Positions 35,136 to 46,697 of a stretch of 64,000 nt of DNA are shown piece by piece. The notes under the pieces are model-generated. The model saw nothing but the letters and a program-made list of their open reading frames with translations, searched no databases and was not told the DNA's origin. Origin of the DNA: Stenopsyche tienmushanensis. Its lineage: Eukaryota > Arthropoda > Insecta > Trichoptera > Stenopsychidae. Both the position numbers and the translations under genes were made by a program. How positions within the stretch are numbered: position 1 is the stretch's first letter; each line of letters starts with the position of its first letter. The stretch covers positions 1,860,001-1,924,000 of the forward strand of contig WACJ01000403.1 in assembly GCA_008973525.1 (NCBI GenBank), written 5' to 3'.

Positions 35136-37497
35136 TCCAATTGCTTGATCGCGGAATAAGATACAAATTGGGTTAGATTTTCATTGTAAATAGGAATTGC
35201 ATACAATAATTGTCATTGTGCATGATTTTATCATAGCAATTCTTCAGTTATAAAAACATAGCTTTTGATCATACACTATAAAAATTCAAAATTCGTGGTT
35301 GAACGCGGTGATTTGAGGCGCCGACATTAGGTGTTTCGGCCGATGGTAATTTATTGTCTTAGGCCCTGACTGAGATCGATGGCTTTATTTTTTCTCAAAC
35401 GGGCAATCGGTCTGTCCGTGTGTCCGTTTGTTTGTCGAGAAGCCGATCCGCTTTCGTGTGTTGAGAGAAAAATAAAATAAAAAACTGGACCCGTATTTTA
35501 ACGGTTATTTATTAATTGTGTTAAGGTCACTCACGTGACGACGGAAAAGAGAATGATTGGCATCACGAAAATATATCATTGGAAAACAGAGGGATTATAA
35601 ATTTAACACTTCTGCATTGCAGAAATATTTGTCGGCGCTCCGATTAAATTTTGCATTATTGCATTCACATCATGGCGGTCTAAAACGTTCTAAATAATAG
35701 GATGGAATGATTTGCAAATTATGGGTATTATCGCGCATTGGTCAGAATAACAGCCGAAAGAGTGTTAAGAATACCAGTTATAATCCCTTGAAGCTACATG
35801 CATGGTGCTTTCAAAACTTCCCCAATCGCAGTAAAATATTAATAGAACTAATTCAAATCATTCATCAGCTTAGTATTTGTTTTTATATTTTTGAAGTGAA
35901 AGTTGATCATAAAGAGAAGGATAATATGTGTGTCTATATGTAGCATAAAGCATCCACGTAGCTTACTCATTTTATTATATATTACACACAACATCTGATA
36001 AAGAATTCTAACTTATTTATATAATTCTTTCTTTACAGCTTTGAAATGCTTAATTTCTTTTTCAATATTAAAATTTTCCATTTTAATAAGGGATGAAATG
36101 GAAAGAGTTATCCTAAAAAAATGTTATTTAAATATTTATTATTTATTTTTAAAGCTTTTAATATAAGTATTGATGACTGCTGAATTATTCACTAAAAAAA
36201 AGTATTAAAAACAGACCGTTCATTCATCAGGCGTTAATTAGACACAACTTTAATTTATTCGACACAATTCCATCCGAATAGAAGAAACGCTTGCGTTAAT
36301 TTTTTACAAACTCTGAAGCATTCGACCGTAGGAATGTGGACCATATACGTTAATGTGAACCGTTTTTCGTCGTTTCTATGTACGTCAAACTGCAATGACA
36401 TTTAAGATGCCCTTGATCGTGTCTATTTGCATTGCTAATTCTCATTCAGACTGAGCAGCAACATTGGCAAAAATCTCCGAAGAAGGAATTCAACGCAATG
36501 AACTCCACGAGTGTGCTCCACTTTTCGTGATGTAATCTCATCCTGGTGGAATTTCAACAATCCGTACAAATTGGAAATGAAATCTCCGAGGTAATTAAAA
36601 GCGTCTTCATTATGTATTTGAAGACCCTTTTTGTCTTATTGCGGGCTAATTTTATTGCTTTTGATCTCCAGGCCTTAAAGTTCTGATGACCATTGCAATG
36701 CAGATTTTTAAAAGCATTTATCGACCGTTTCGATTTTATTTGCGGAGCAAATATTTTAATAAGATATCATGCTCATTTATTTGGATATTTTTCGATAAGG
36801 CATGTAGATAAATTCAAATTTCAAACGGAAATTTTGCCAATTGAGTTATTATTAATCTTGCATATTATACAATAGATTATATGCAAATATATATTAGAAC
36901 GTAGGGAAATTAGCCTCATAAAGACGTGTCGTGTTGGTAAATTCTCTAAAAAGTCTTTCGTGAATCAGAACATCGTCATGCGAAGATAACATCTTTCCAT
37001 CCAGTAAAAATTTCCATATTATCGAAGCCGAGCTTAACAACTAGCGTAATTGGACATTTTAATTACGAACCCAAGAAATGCACTGATTTTAAACCAATAC
37101 TCAATTTCGAGCCTTTAATTAAAAGCAAGAACTCGGTCGATTTGTTGATTGCAATTTTTATTGCCACAAGGGTAGCGAATCTTGTCAAAAATATAATATA
37201 GGATGCTGTACAACTCTCTAATTTTAAGGTTCAATAAAAAGCAATAAATTATTTAAAAAAATAAAGTTTTATATTAACTTATTTAAAAAATAATATTGCT
37301 TGAAAGATGCTCTTTATTATAAATACACTAATAATAGGGAGTTTGGAATTTTTTGGCGATAACTATCTTGCACCGATGGGAGTGCAAGCTTCTTAAATAA
37401 AATTTTGAATCTGTTAAATTTACCATAATTGAAAAGCTGCAGCATATAAGCAGATTGTTTTAAGAGTATTAAGTTGAATTTTACTTAATTTATAATA
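35136..37497. other. Non-coding; GC-richer islands and a short shared repeat
   Basis: Islands at about 35290-35480 and 36240-36700 are GC-richer. A 78-codon frame at 35707-35943 has no recognised motif. CATTTTATTATATATTACAC (near 35968) recurs near 41663 and 46697. No gene supported. Confidence 0.3.
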
Positions 37498-37751
37498 CAG
37501 AATGCGGCAGGAAAATTACCTTATTTGAAACGCGCACCCTGAAGTGAAAGTTATTCCGAGAAGGTTGAGATGACGCCTCTAAGGCGAACGTTCGCTTCTC
37601 CTTTGTTCACTGTATGATTGAAACTAAATTAATAACATCAATAAAAACATTAGATCATGTTCTTTTGAATAAATATCATTTAAATATTTTTTAAACAATT
37701 ATCGCTTTAGAGTATGCATTTCAAATAAGGAAGTATCGCTGCCGCACCCTG
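37498..37751. mobile_element. Small inverted-repeat MITE (copy 2)
   Basis: Left end CAGAATGCGGCAGGAAAATT, then ACCTTATTTGAAA. The inverse of the right end is CAGGGTGCGGCAGCGATAC, then TTCCTTATTTGAAA. About 254 bp, non-coding, same family as 3485-3699. TA stands before the left end; the right flank has decayed. Confidence 0.7.
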
Positions 37752-37948
37752 CATATTTGAATAATTTGAACAATTCATTAAAATTAATAGTGTTTATCAA
37801 TTTGTAACGGATGATACATTTCGTACATAGTATTATAATGTATGATATTTTTGCATTGCCCTACTTATTATTAAGGGTAACTATAATTAAAAAAAAATGA
37901 TAATTTTACCACATTCAAGCAATCTCAACCTAAATTAAACATATTTTA

Positions 37949-39153
37949 GTTAAAGCGGAAAGAAATGTCATTTTTTTGTTATTTGGAGAAAAAAATTATT
38001 TTAATAAAATCTGTACAATATTACTCAATTAAATAATTTTAATTGTTATTTATAATCGCCTTCCACATATTAGGTAGCTTTTTATTGCCTCTTTCGTAAA
38101 ATTCTGGCGGTTTTCTATTAAAGTAAGAATCCAAATGATTTTGCACTTGTATCTCAGAAGCGATTTTTTTATCGCGAAGCGAATGTTTTAATGACTTGAA
38201 AAGATGATAATCTGAAGATATAATATCAGGAGAATATGATGGATGTTGTGGCACTTCCAAATCCAGCTCCCTTATTTTGTTCTGCGTAATCCTTGCTGCG
38301 TGTGGTCTTGCATCTACATGCTATAATATTCTTCTTTGTTTGTTAACTAGCACTGATCGCTTTCTTAGCATTTCCGCTTTTAACTTATCTAATTGTGCAC
38401 AGTATAGCTCTGCTGCGACAGTTTGGCCAAGTTTTAATAATTCGTAGCGAATTACGCTAAAAAAATCCCACCAAACACAAAGGAGGACCTTTTTCAAGGA
38501 TAATGACGGTCAAGGGGTAGAAACAGGTACTTGATTAGAAAAAAGCCACTGTTTTTCCTTCTCAGGTTGTTGTAGAGGACCCACTTCTCATCCCCAGTAA
38601 CGATCCTTCTTAAAAATGGTTTCATACCTGGACAGTAGTGATGAACAAATGGTTATCCGTTGTTTAAAGGCCGTTGATGACAACTCGTTCGGTATCCAAA
38701 TTCCCTGTTTATGTTTTTTTTCCCGAGTCTTTTCAAATGGTCTTTTACTGTCGACCAGGGACAGCCGATGTCTAGCGATAATTCCTTTATTGTTTTTCGA
38801 AGATCAGATTCTAGCAGAGAATTTAATTCGCCAGTGTTGGTGTATTTTTCAAGTGTCTGTCGCTACTTTTGAATTTTTTGAACCATCTATTTCATTTTAG
38901 AATATTCAATATGTTGCCATGTGTATCACATGCTCTGGGGTAGCTTCTTTTGATTTTAATCCCTTGTCAAATAAAAACAGTAAACAAGATCGCAAATGGG
39001 TCTCATCAATTTTTGGCTTGGACATTTTCACTATGGCTAAAAAATATAAAAATATTTGAAAAAGTAAGACAGAGCTTCAAAATGACACCAACTCGAGGCA
39101 AACTGACAGCAAAGGACGCAACCAAAAAAAATGACATTTCTTTCCGCTTTATC
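37949..39153 (-). mobile_element. Mariner element, nearly full length, dead (copy D)
   Basis: Terminal repeats GTTAAAGCGGAAAGAAATG (left) and GATAAAGCGGAAAGAAATG (inverse of right), both continuing TCATTTTTTT. TA flanks both ends (37947-37948 and 39154-39155). The length of 1205 bp is close to a complete mariner. It carries a whole but heavily mutated transposase on the minus strand. Confidence 0.9.
38039..39025 (-). pseudogene. Mariner transposase pseudogene (copy D)
   Basis: Start MSKPKIDETHLRSCLLFLFD at 39025. Later come IWIPNELSSTAFKQR, SLKKVLLCVWWDFFSVI, LGQTVAAELYCAQLDKL, then VDARPHAARITQNKIREL, then SPDIISSDYHLFKSLKHSLR with the third catalytic Asp, and the end KAIINNN at 38039. Several stops and frameshifts interrupt it: the region of the first catalytic Asp is garbled and the DNARPH block has lost its Asn. 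The gene is dead but retains the full domain order of D34D mariner transposases. Confidence 0.85.
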
Positions 39154-39155
39154 TA

Positions 39156-40347
39156 ATAATATATGGAATACAATTTAAAAAATCATATTAAGCCTCCTTT
39201 ATCGCTAAAAAATTGTCACATGATAAACTTATAAAAATATTATAAAAATTTTACATGTTGTTAATTTAAAATCAAATCCACAAAATATTATTCAGATTTT
39301 CCTTCAATAGCCATTCACTTAACCATTTTATTTTTCATTTTACAAACCTTTTTCTCTCTATCTTTCTAGTAAATGAATTACATAGGCCATTTGATGAAAA
39401 TCGGCAAAAGGTAGCCCGGAGGGTATCAATATCCAAGATCCTCATCCTATGCAACAATTTCTTAAATTGCAAATTTATTTATTTTTTTAATTACGACCCA
39501 CCGTCATTCCTTACCACTCGTTGATCGATCCTAAAATGTTTTATTCCACATCGAAAATATAAATTTGGCGTAATTGTTTCGTCTTAAATATGCTTCCAAC
39601 CTACGTTAGTTACAGTCTCATGGTACATGGCATCGATTCTTTGGTTCTGTTGATATATCATATATCAAAACATATTCAATGTTAAGACGACGGTATATCA
39701 TTGCGCCGACATTGTCGTGGGTGTCAACCGATGACAACCCGGTGTTATTATTTATTACTGGACAGCTTCGGTCGATGAAAGTCCAATCATTGCAGACACC
39801 CTGAGATGCTGCTCGATAGTGTCAATGACTGTTGATGACTTCGACGGGTGGGACTTGTCCATGTCGAAATTCCTCATATTGCAGCAATTTACTTGAGTAA
39901 ATAGTGCACGTTTTATGGATGGGGTGCAGTTCATTAAGTATGAGAATTCTCAACATTAATTAAGTAGAAATTGCTTACCCGGCGCATTGCTTTGAGTCCA
40001 TTGCCAGCTGTTTAAGGGCCCGACAGCCGCCTAGTAAATAATGTCTTAATTAAATGTGAGGTAGTCAAGTGTGGCGCGCGAGCCTCCAAAGTCTGACCTC
40101 TTGGGACCCCATTTTGTCACGAATGGCTCGTAAGGCGCAAAACTCGCTTTCTTATTTGAATTCTTATCGTCGACATGTAACAAACTGGTACTTCAACTTT
40201 TTTAATACTATTTTATTTTCTGTTGAATTTTCAATATTTCAGCAGCATATTTTAGACATTATATCCATCATCAAACGTAGATAATCTTCATATGAGATTT
40301 TATTGTTTTGATATCTCAGAACATTCCACATAAAGTCATACAGTATA
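39156..40347. other. Non-coding with a GC-richer island (39600-40140)
   Basis: Contains ACAACCCGGTGTTAT, a Grainyhead-like word, and several TTTATTA and TTAATTAAGT words in GC-richer DNA, consistent with a regulatory island. No supported gene. Confidence 0.3.
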
Positions 40348-40665
40348 ATGAGGCTTGACATTAATACAAGTAGCGTATATCGCACAAATGCGCTGATGAA
40401 TCTGGCCAAATACCATTTTAACTTTAGCGAAAGCTCTCAAGTTGAAGCATTGAATATTATTCCAAGACATTTTAATAAAGCACATCATCAGGAATGCAGA
40501 TTACCATTGATTCACTCAACTGTCTATAGACACGCACCATGTGAAGCTTTCCGAGTCAGCTTATCTCAATACACCAATCTTCACATTCGAACACATGTTT
40601 ATTCATACATTATTAAATGTTATTATATGTTAATTCCGAAGCATGTCATTCAATTACTCAGGTAA
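40348..40665 (+). CDS. Unrecognised 105-codon open frame
   Basis: Runs from ATG 40348 (MRLDINTSSVYRTNALMN start) to TAA. Near the end lies a donor-like CAG/GTAATG. I do not recognise it; composition is mixed and AT-rich and there is no signal peptide. Frames of this length occur by chance in a window this size. Confidence 0.12.
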   Translation: MRLDINTSSVYRTNALMNLAKYHFNFSESSQVEALNIIPRHFNKAHHQECRLPLIHSTVYRHAPCEAFRVSLSQYTNLHIRTHVYSYIIKCYYMLIPKHVIQLLR

Positions 40666-40849
40666 TGTCATTCAAGCCAGAGATTAAATTTAAAGTGTTT
40701 TTAAGGCGGCTTATCGAATGCGATGTGGAATTCAAAGATGGAAGCAGCAGATTTAACACGTTTGCATCGCATATTTATTAAGAATCACGTTTAAGAAAAT
40801 ATGTATCAGATCTTCATAAAGAAGATCTCCAGTGAAATGGAGATTAAAG

Positions 40850-41290
40850 CTGCGGTAATCGAAGTCTCAACATCCAATTTAACCGGCGTGATTAATAGAC
40901 TTCCCCTCGGAAGAGCCGGGTCGTTCCGGCGCGGAAGCAGATGTCTTAACTGATTGTGGCACGGCCGAGGAAGAGCTCGGTTATTTTAATTTCGTAACAG
41001 TTGTTAATGTAGCCTCCTCTGGACGGGTAAGTGTTTCTTAGCATGGCCATGATTAATAAGTTCGCGTGGCGAGCGGCCATACATCTGGCGAGGGTCTGCT
41101 TCGTCGTAAGTTCCACGTCCAGTGTTAAAGAGGAGCCGAGGCTGGCGATCCTCGTCCTCAAGTGTTCCTGGTCACGCCACGGCAATCAATTTCTCCACCG
41201 GTGTCATCTTCATGCAGACTCTTGTGATGAAGCTCCTCCGCTGCGAGTGGCGATTCATGGCGGTACCACTCGGAAGGCGTGATATTACCT
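40850..41290. other. GC-rich, exon-like island with open frames on both strands
   Basis: The most GC-rich block of the window. On plus, a frame open from about 40889 (words EEPGRSGAEADVL and FNFVTVVNVASSGR) runs to a consensus donor GTAAGT at 41025-41030, with a weak possible acceptor at 40891. On minus, 40946-41185 reads LGSSLTLDVELTTKQTLA, then AMLRNTYPSRGGYIN, with many C or G third positions. Both cannot be coding over their overlap. High GC lengthens chance frames, so a conserved regulatory island is also possible. No family recognised. Confidence 0.35.
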
Positions 41291-42551
41291 TTGCTAATGT
41301 TCAAAAAATTATTACACCGTGCATAAATGAAGTGGCGCAAAATTCAAGACTTGTATAATTGATTTATATTAATAAATGGAGAAATTTATTTACACTGAGG
41401 TTGCGAGCAGAATATTGTTAATTAGATAATTAATCATCTGTAGAAGACTATATTCAATGGAAAACAAAGTCCTCTTTCGTTCCTTCTCTTGAAGTTATAA
41501 ATTATATATGTTATACAATTTTCAATCGGATTTCTTGTCATTCTACTTATATTTTTTAGAAACTTCTATAGGCGCAGTATAACAAATTGGATTGATCGGC
41601 ACAAAAAGTGAAACTCTAACCAACAATTGGTCGCGCCAGTTCCATTAGACCACTAGCTTGCTTATTTTATTATATATTATACAAATACTTCGATTATTTG
41701 CCGATAGTTTATCGATGAAAAAAATCTCTCGAAGAATGCCTTATAAAATTGAAGTGTTTCAGAGAGTTTACTCAGATCGGTTTATTGGGATTTTAAGGGA
41801 TAATCAAAAATATTTGAACGACTTAAAATTCCAATTGATATTCCAATAAAAGACGTTTTAGAAGACTTTCAGTTTGAATTAATTGATGACCCCTGGAATA
41901 AATCATTTTAATAACGGCCTTTTTATGAAATAATGTCGAGATTTATGACACAAGGATTCCAATTCCGGGATCCCGGATTTAGGTGCTCATGAATCCCGGG
42001 ATTAGTAAACGTAATCCCGAAAAATTCGGGATTAAAATTTTTATCTAATAGAATTCGTACACCTCACCAGCATGTTGAAAGCTACTAAATCGATATATTC
42101 TCGCCGAAATCTGGATGCTTGGAAACAGTGGCATAACTACTAATCGTTATACAGTACTTATATTTTATTCAAATTGTTCTATTAACCTTTCCTACCGGTG
42201 ATGTATTTACTACACATTGACTCTAATAATGGGAATATCGATATGAAATATAATAGATACGGGGTTCAAAATTATTTGTGTTCCTCCGTAATATAATTAC
42301 GAATCACATCAAAGTATTATAGCATATAAGTATTCATCTGCAGCGACGGAAATAAATAATTTGTCGGGAAATCGGGAATATTGCGAGTTTTAGTCCGTGT
42401 TGCAGCAAAAATGAATTTTATATATATTTTTTAGATACGTATTTAGATACGTTAAATACGATTTTTTTCCAATTTTGTAAAAAATAATTCAACCACTGTT
42501 TGCTGTTATATTATTACTAATTAATAATAAATTATTTTTACATTGTTTCAG
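41291..42551. other. AT-rich with hAT-like termini and a TTAA-type end
   Basis: From 41952, CAAGGATTCCAATTCCGGGA, then repeats of ATCCCGGGAT and ATCCCGAAAAATTCGGGAT, look like hAT terminal sequence. A possible opposite end (TCGGGAAATCGGGAATATTG) is near 42363-42385, but no duplication was found. TTAACCTTTCCTACCGG near 42183 resembles the TTAA-type end at 32764. A shared AT repeat lies near 41663. No gene. Confidence 0.35.
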
Positions 42552-42613
42552 ATCATTGTTTCTGCAGATCCATGGATGGTAATCTTATTGAGGTCGTACC
42601 GGAGCACCATATG
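42552..42613 (+). CDS. Candidate internal coding exon with strong splice sites
   Basis: A 62-bp segment preceded by TTTTTACATTGTTTCAG and followed by GTAAGTTATG, both good consensus splice sites. In the frame that matches the candidate exon at 6101-6182 (two bases completing a split codon), it reads HCFCRSMDGNLIEVVPEHHM and ends on a codon boundary. The other frames contain a stop or lack that match. Two cysteines after a signal peptide would suit a secreted protein. Alternatively ATG 42572 could be a start codon after a 5' untranslated exon. I do not recognise the family. Confidence 0.4.
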
Positions 42614-43355
42614 GTAAGTTATGCATTGTCAAATATGATATATTCTCTCATCAATAATATTAAGCATTATTATAAACATCATTTATCACTATCCCGTTGT
42701 CTGGAAGACAAATGTTGATATAAACCAACTGCATTTGTGCATTATTTTTTGTTCTGGACATCTGTGCATAGCTACCCTCAATTAGCTGTTCGATTGCACT
42801 TTAAATGCATCTAAGAACTGGCGACGGTTCTTTGAATGACGCCTTTGGAAGTCGGTCGAGGTGAAACAGGATCGGCGCTTATTGTGTGCAAATGCTCAAA
42901 GGATGTCCCCTGGTATTTTGATGGGATGAAATTCCAAAGAACAGGCTGTAAAAGCTCACAATTTCGCACTTGGTTGTGACTAATTAACAGGGTGGACTCT
43001 AGAGGAAGCTGGCTGTCAGAGTTGATTGGCAGCGGCGCTGCAGATCCTGACAGTACTACAAATGGTGGCCTGTGGCATCTCCAATTTACACATTATTCAC
43101 CTCTTTCCACACATTCACCTCTACTCTTTGGTTCACATGATTAAGAACGCTCATTCGCTAAGCAATTTATGCCATGTTAAATGAGATTTATGTTGGTGCA
43201 AGAGGTCTTGTGATCTGAATTATTAATCGCTAGATCATTCCCTTTTATAATATTTACAACAAAGAACATAATAATATAACAAATAATACGGATTTTTATG
43301 ATTCGCATAGTTGGAACATATGGTTAGATTTTGTTTTTGTATTAACACATTCCAG
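42614..43355. other. Possible intron; contains a GC-richer island
   Basis: Begins GTAAGT and ends with a pyrimidine-rich acceptor (TTTGTTTTTGTATTAACACA then TTCCAG), so it could be an intron of about 740 bp. Bases 42780-43130 are GC-richer than usual for this window and may hold regulatory sequence or an unrecognised exon. Confidence 0.3.
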
Positions 43356-43421
43356 CCCGCGGTTTGTTCGCATAAAATGTCGCCTGGAGTCTACGCGAGT
43401 TTCGAAGAACTTGCAAAATAG
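43356..43421 (+). CDS. Candidate terminal coding exon
   Basis: After the acceptor at 43354-43355, the phase-0 frame reads PAVCSHKMSPGVYASFEELA K and ends at TAG 43419-43421. Phase 0 is what the candidate exon at 42552-42613 requires. The patch is GC-richer than what follows. Joined with the two upstream candidates this would make a secreted product of about 69 residues with three cysteines. A second frame is also open here, so the assignment is tentative. Confidence 0.28.
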   Translation, partial: PAVCSHKMSPGVYASFEELAK

Positions 43422-43561
43422 TACTTCCTTTTTAAAGAAACGGTTGAATTCTTAATCTTATATTATAACTTATTGTATATACATACATAATATAATTAGT
43501 GGGTTTTCATTTCAATTTTCTTTCAAGTTTGGGAGTTCCAGATTGGAGTACGTAATATTAA

Positions 43562-43845
43562 CCTTTTCGTTAGTGAGCAAATTTAAAATCGATGAAGTCG
43601 TTGATGTCATAATCGCTTTACGCCGATTACTTTCTGTCAGCTCCTAATCAGCGTAAGACAATCTTCAATTCGAGGCAGAGTCAATTGTAAATAAACATTT
43701 GATAACATACAAGATCGCGTCATTTCTTTACATAAACAATGCACAAAAAATCGATTCATTTGCTCCTCCTTTAGAAGGAAATGATAATTGAACAAAGACT
43801 CATTCAACACGCAGCGAAGAACGGCAAGCAGTTAAATAGATCAGT
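43562..43845. mobile_element. PiggyBac-type MITE, truncated (copy 2)
   Basis: Starts after TTAA (43558-43561) with CCTTTTCGTTAGTGAGC and follows copy 1 closely (AAATTTAAAATCG, GATGAAGTCGTTGATG, TTCGAGGCAGAGTCAATTG) to about 43845, where the match ends without a right terminus. Flanks on both sides (43505-43557 and 43850-43950) match the inverse of 30594-30720, so it appears to have landed inside another repeat. Confidence 0.7.
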
Positions 43846-46546
43846 GAGTACCTATATTAAGAAACAAATTGAAATCTTGAAGTCCTAATGTACATACATA
43901 GCAAATATATAGGAAGAGATAACCTAAACAAAATACTTAATAATTACTCAAGGGACGTTTCTACGTTATTGGGCCTAAAAGGATTTTTTAATATTTATTT
44001 ATGCGAAAAGTATTAAATATAGAATGTTGTTATTTAGCAAGGACTTAATATCTAAAATTATAATTAGGTTTTGGACATTATGTATCAGCTTTAGATTTAT
44101 TTTATATAACATCCATTTATATCCATATCATCCAAATATGATGGTTAAATTGTATCAAAAACAGGACAGGGATACATTTGGTTGATAGTATCTTATTTTC
44201 ATCCAGCTTATAATTATTCATGCATTGCAAATATTAGAAATAAATTTAAAAATAATATTATTGGCGTTGCTAGAAATTCTCTTCGGATTAATTTATGCCC
44301 GACTTTGCTTTAGTTATTGGTACCTAGATTTAGAGTCCCGCTATGAACATTTAATTATTTAATTTTTATAATAAATATAATCTTAATAAATTAGTTTAAG
44401 AAAGTCTATACTTATCTTCAGTTGAATGGCATATAAGAATCAGTTTTGCAACTAAGAAAAAAACATAAATTTAAATATATATGGATTTTCAAGAGAATTT
44501 CAATAGTCCACATAATTTTTTACAGCCTCTTAATTTGTATCCTTCAATCCTATTACGCTAATATATGTATTTGAAATGCTTATTATCTCTTTATGATGCT
44601 TATAAATGATACATCTTTTATCGTCTATTACAGTGTAGCATTTCTGTAACTAATCATTATTAAATTTAAACTCTGGCTTATAAACACTTTTCGTAACAAG
44701 TCGTAATATTTTATTGATAACATGTAAAATGGGTCGAATATTAATATGTATGCGTCCATAAATTTATCATATTATTACATAGTGTACGGATGGTATTAAA
44801 TTGATTTTTCTTGTTCGGATTTGAAGTGTTTAGTGGATCAAAATTGTGGTCATCAATTCGTCTTATTTATGTGTAATTTATGCGGAGATTTTAAAGCGGC
44901 CATAAACAATTTTCACCCGAGCTGGGATGAGTATTCAATAAGAAAAAATATAATGATGTATATTTAATAATCGGTCTTTGATGTTTATGATTCCGCCAGG
45001 GCGACGGCTCAAAGCAAATAATTTGATTACGAATGCGATTAAGAAGCCGAAAATTCAGAAAAACGAGAGTGGTGATTTATTTGCATTTTTAAAGCGGCTA
45101 TTATTTTGTCTTCGGAGCTAGATTTATGTAAATTTAAATATTCAAATTGATGAAATATGCGACGTAAATGTGTAGTTCGAGTTGGGTTTTATGATCTATT
45201 CGTGATGATAAGGCTCGTGATTTAGGAACGCGTTGAATCAATCAACCATTGGAGTGTAATGGATTTAAAAATCAAATTTCGACTAAATATACGCTTCAAA
45301 TTTAAAACAATTTTCTTTTTATAAAAAAAACCTAAGGAAAAACCTAGACACTCAAAATGGAGTGAAGAAAATTTGGTGAAAATGGCATCTGGGATGAACA
45401 TGAAACAATAAAGGTACAGATTGATTTTGATTTTTTTTTAGATGTAATAATGTAATTTTAGCATCAATAATTATTTTTATCGATACGCGGTTGATTTTTG
45501 AACTCTCATTGCAAATAATAAAGTCCAAGTCTATATTAATATTACTCATTATTATTATCCAGAATCAGATATTTCTTTATTCCAAAAAAATCAAGCAGAA
45601 TTGCCTATAAATATATATGATTTGAAAGATATTTCTTATACCAATTGAAAATAATTTGGAAAACTACTACTAGAAAATTATCTAAAATATTAAATGCAAA
45701 TTGCTTACGTTCAACTTGTAAAGATAGTTTAATAAAATGGAGAAAAACAGAATAAAACTGTTTGAACGTTCAAGGAATATAAGGATGTTAAGCCCATTGA
45801 TTCTAAAATATTTTGCAATCTCCATTATTAAATCTAGACATAAACTATTCTAAAACGATTACGTTGAAAATAGTCATGACTTTGTTAATATCTCTAAGTT
45901 GCAAAAATTAATCTATTGACGACTTTACCCCCGACATCAACCATTTGCATGTAAATCTTAATTGCAATGATTTAATGCTTGATTGTGATCAGTTTTTAAA
46001 ATTCCTAATAACCGTAAAAAAATAGTTCTGCTCGTAATAATCAGGCATTATATGTATTTTTTATTGCACAATTAAAAGCTCTGTTCTTGGTTATATATTA
46101 TGGCAGTTTTCATATTCCTTGTCATGTCTCATACGTGATTTAAATAAATACTAGATGAATTAGAACAACTATAGCCTCCGTCAAACCAAGTGTTGATGAT
46201 CAATATCACTATTTATAATTCAAACTTTAACCATAAATATTTCATTATTAATGATTATTCACTATTCCATAGTATTAATAACTTTTATTAATCAAAAACG
46301 ACCGATTTGTTTGCTGATAAATTGCTAATATTTTCTCGCTCGAGAAGATAATATTGTTGCGATTTTTCAATGATATGTTTCGAATTTAAACAAATTCGAA
46401 ATTTTATCTATTCCAGCTACGTAGTTATAGAGACTTAATTGAATAGCTTTGTGAGATACCAATTACGAGATTTTATATCGAGCACCATCCACAAGAATGA
46501 TCAAACCCAGCTCAAAAATGGGTAAATAAAAAACGACTTCTCTTAG
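43846..46546. other. AT-rich stretch; repeat remainder at its start
   Basis: About 43850-43950 is the inverse of 30594-30690 (inverse word TTATCTCTTCCTA, then TATTTGCTATGTA). The remainder has no supported feature. A short minus-strand frame at 45352-45549 is not convincing. Confidence 0.35.
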
Positions 46547-46697
46547 GCGAAAATCATTACTAAATATCCCGAACTTGAAGAATGCTTTGGAGTCATCTAA
46601 TGATCGAGTTCAGGAGCTGTTAGAGAAAGAGGGTGTGAAACTTCGACCGGTAGTTAGTCCGAAAAATAGCGATAATCATAGTCATAGTAGTAGTCCC
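46547..46697 (+). CDS. Coding-like fragment, possible exon, unrecognised
   Basis: After the possible acceptor CTTCTCTTAG (ends 46546), the frame from 46548 reads RKSLLNIPNLKNALESS, then NDRVQELLEKEGVKLRP, then VVSPKNSDNHSHSSSP. It looks strongly protein-like: an amphipathic helix with spaced leucines followed by a serine-rich polar linker. At about 46697 it runs into an AT repeat shared with 35968 and 41663, and the frame closes at TAG 46734-46736. No good donor is visible, though GTAGTTAG at 46650 is possible. It could be an exon of a host gene or a fragment of a pseudogene. Family not recognised. Confidence 0.35.

Noticed and set aside
38616..39156. Two plus-strand frames (38616-38900, 38950-39156)
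   Set aside because: They are antisense to the mariner transposase pseudogene of copy D.
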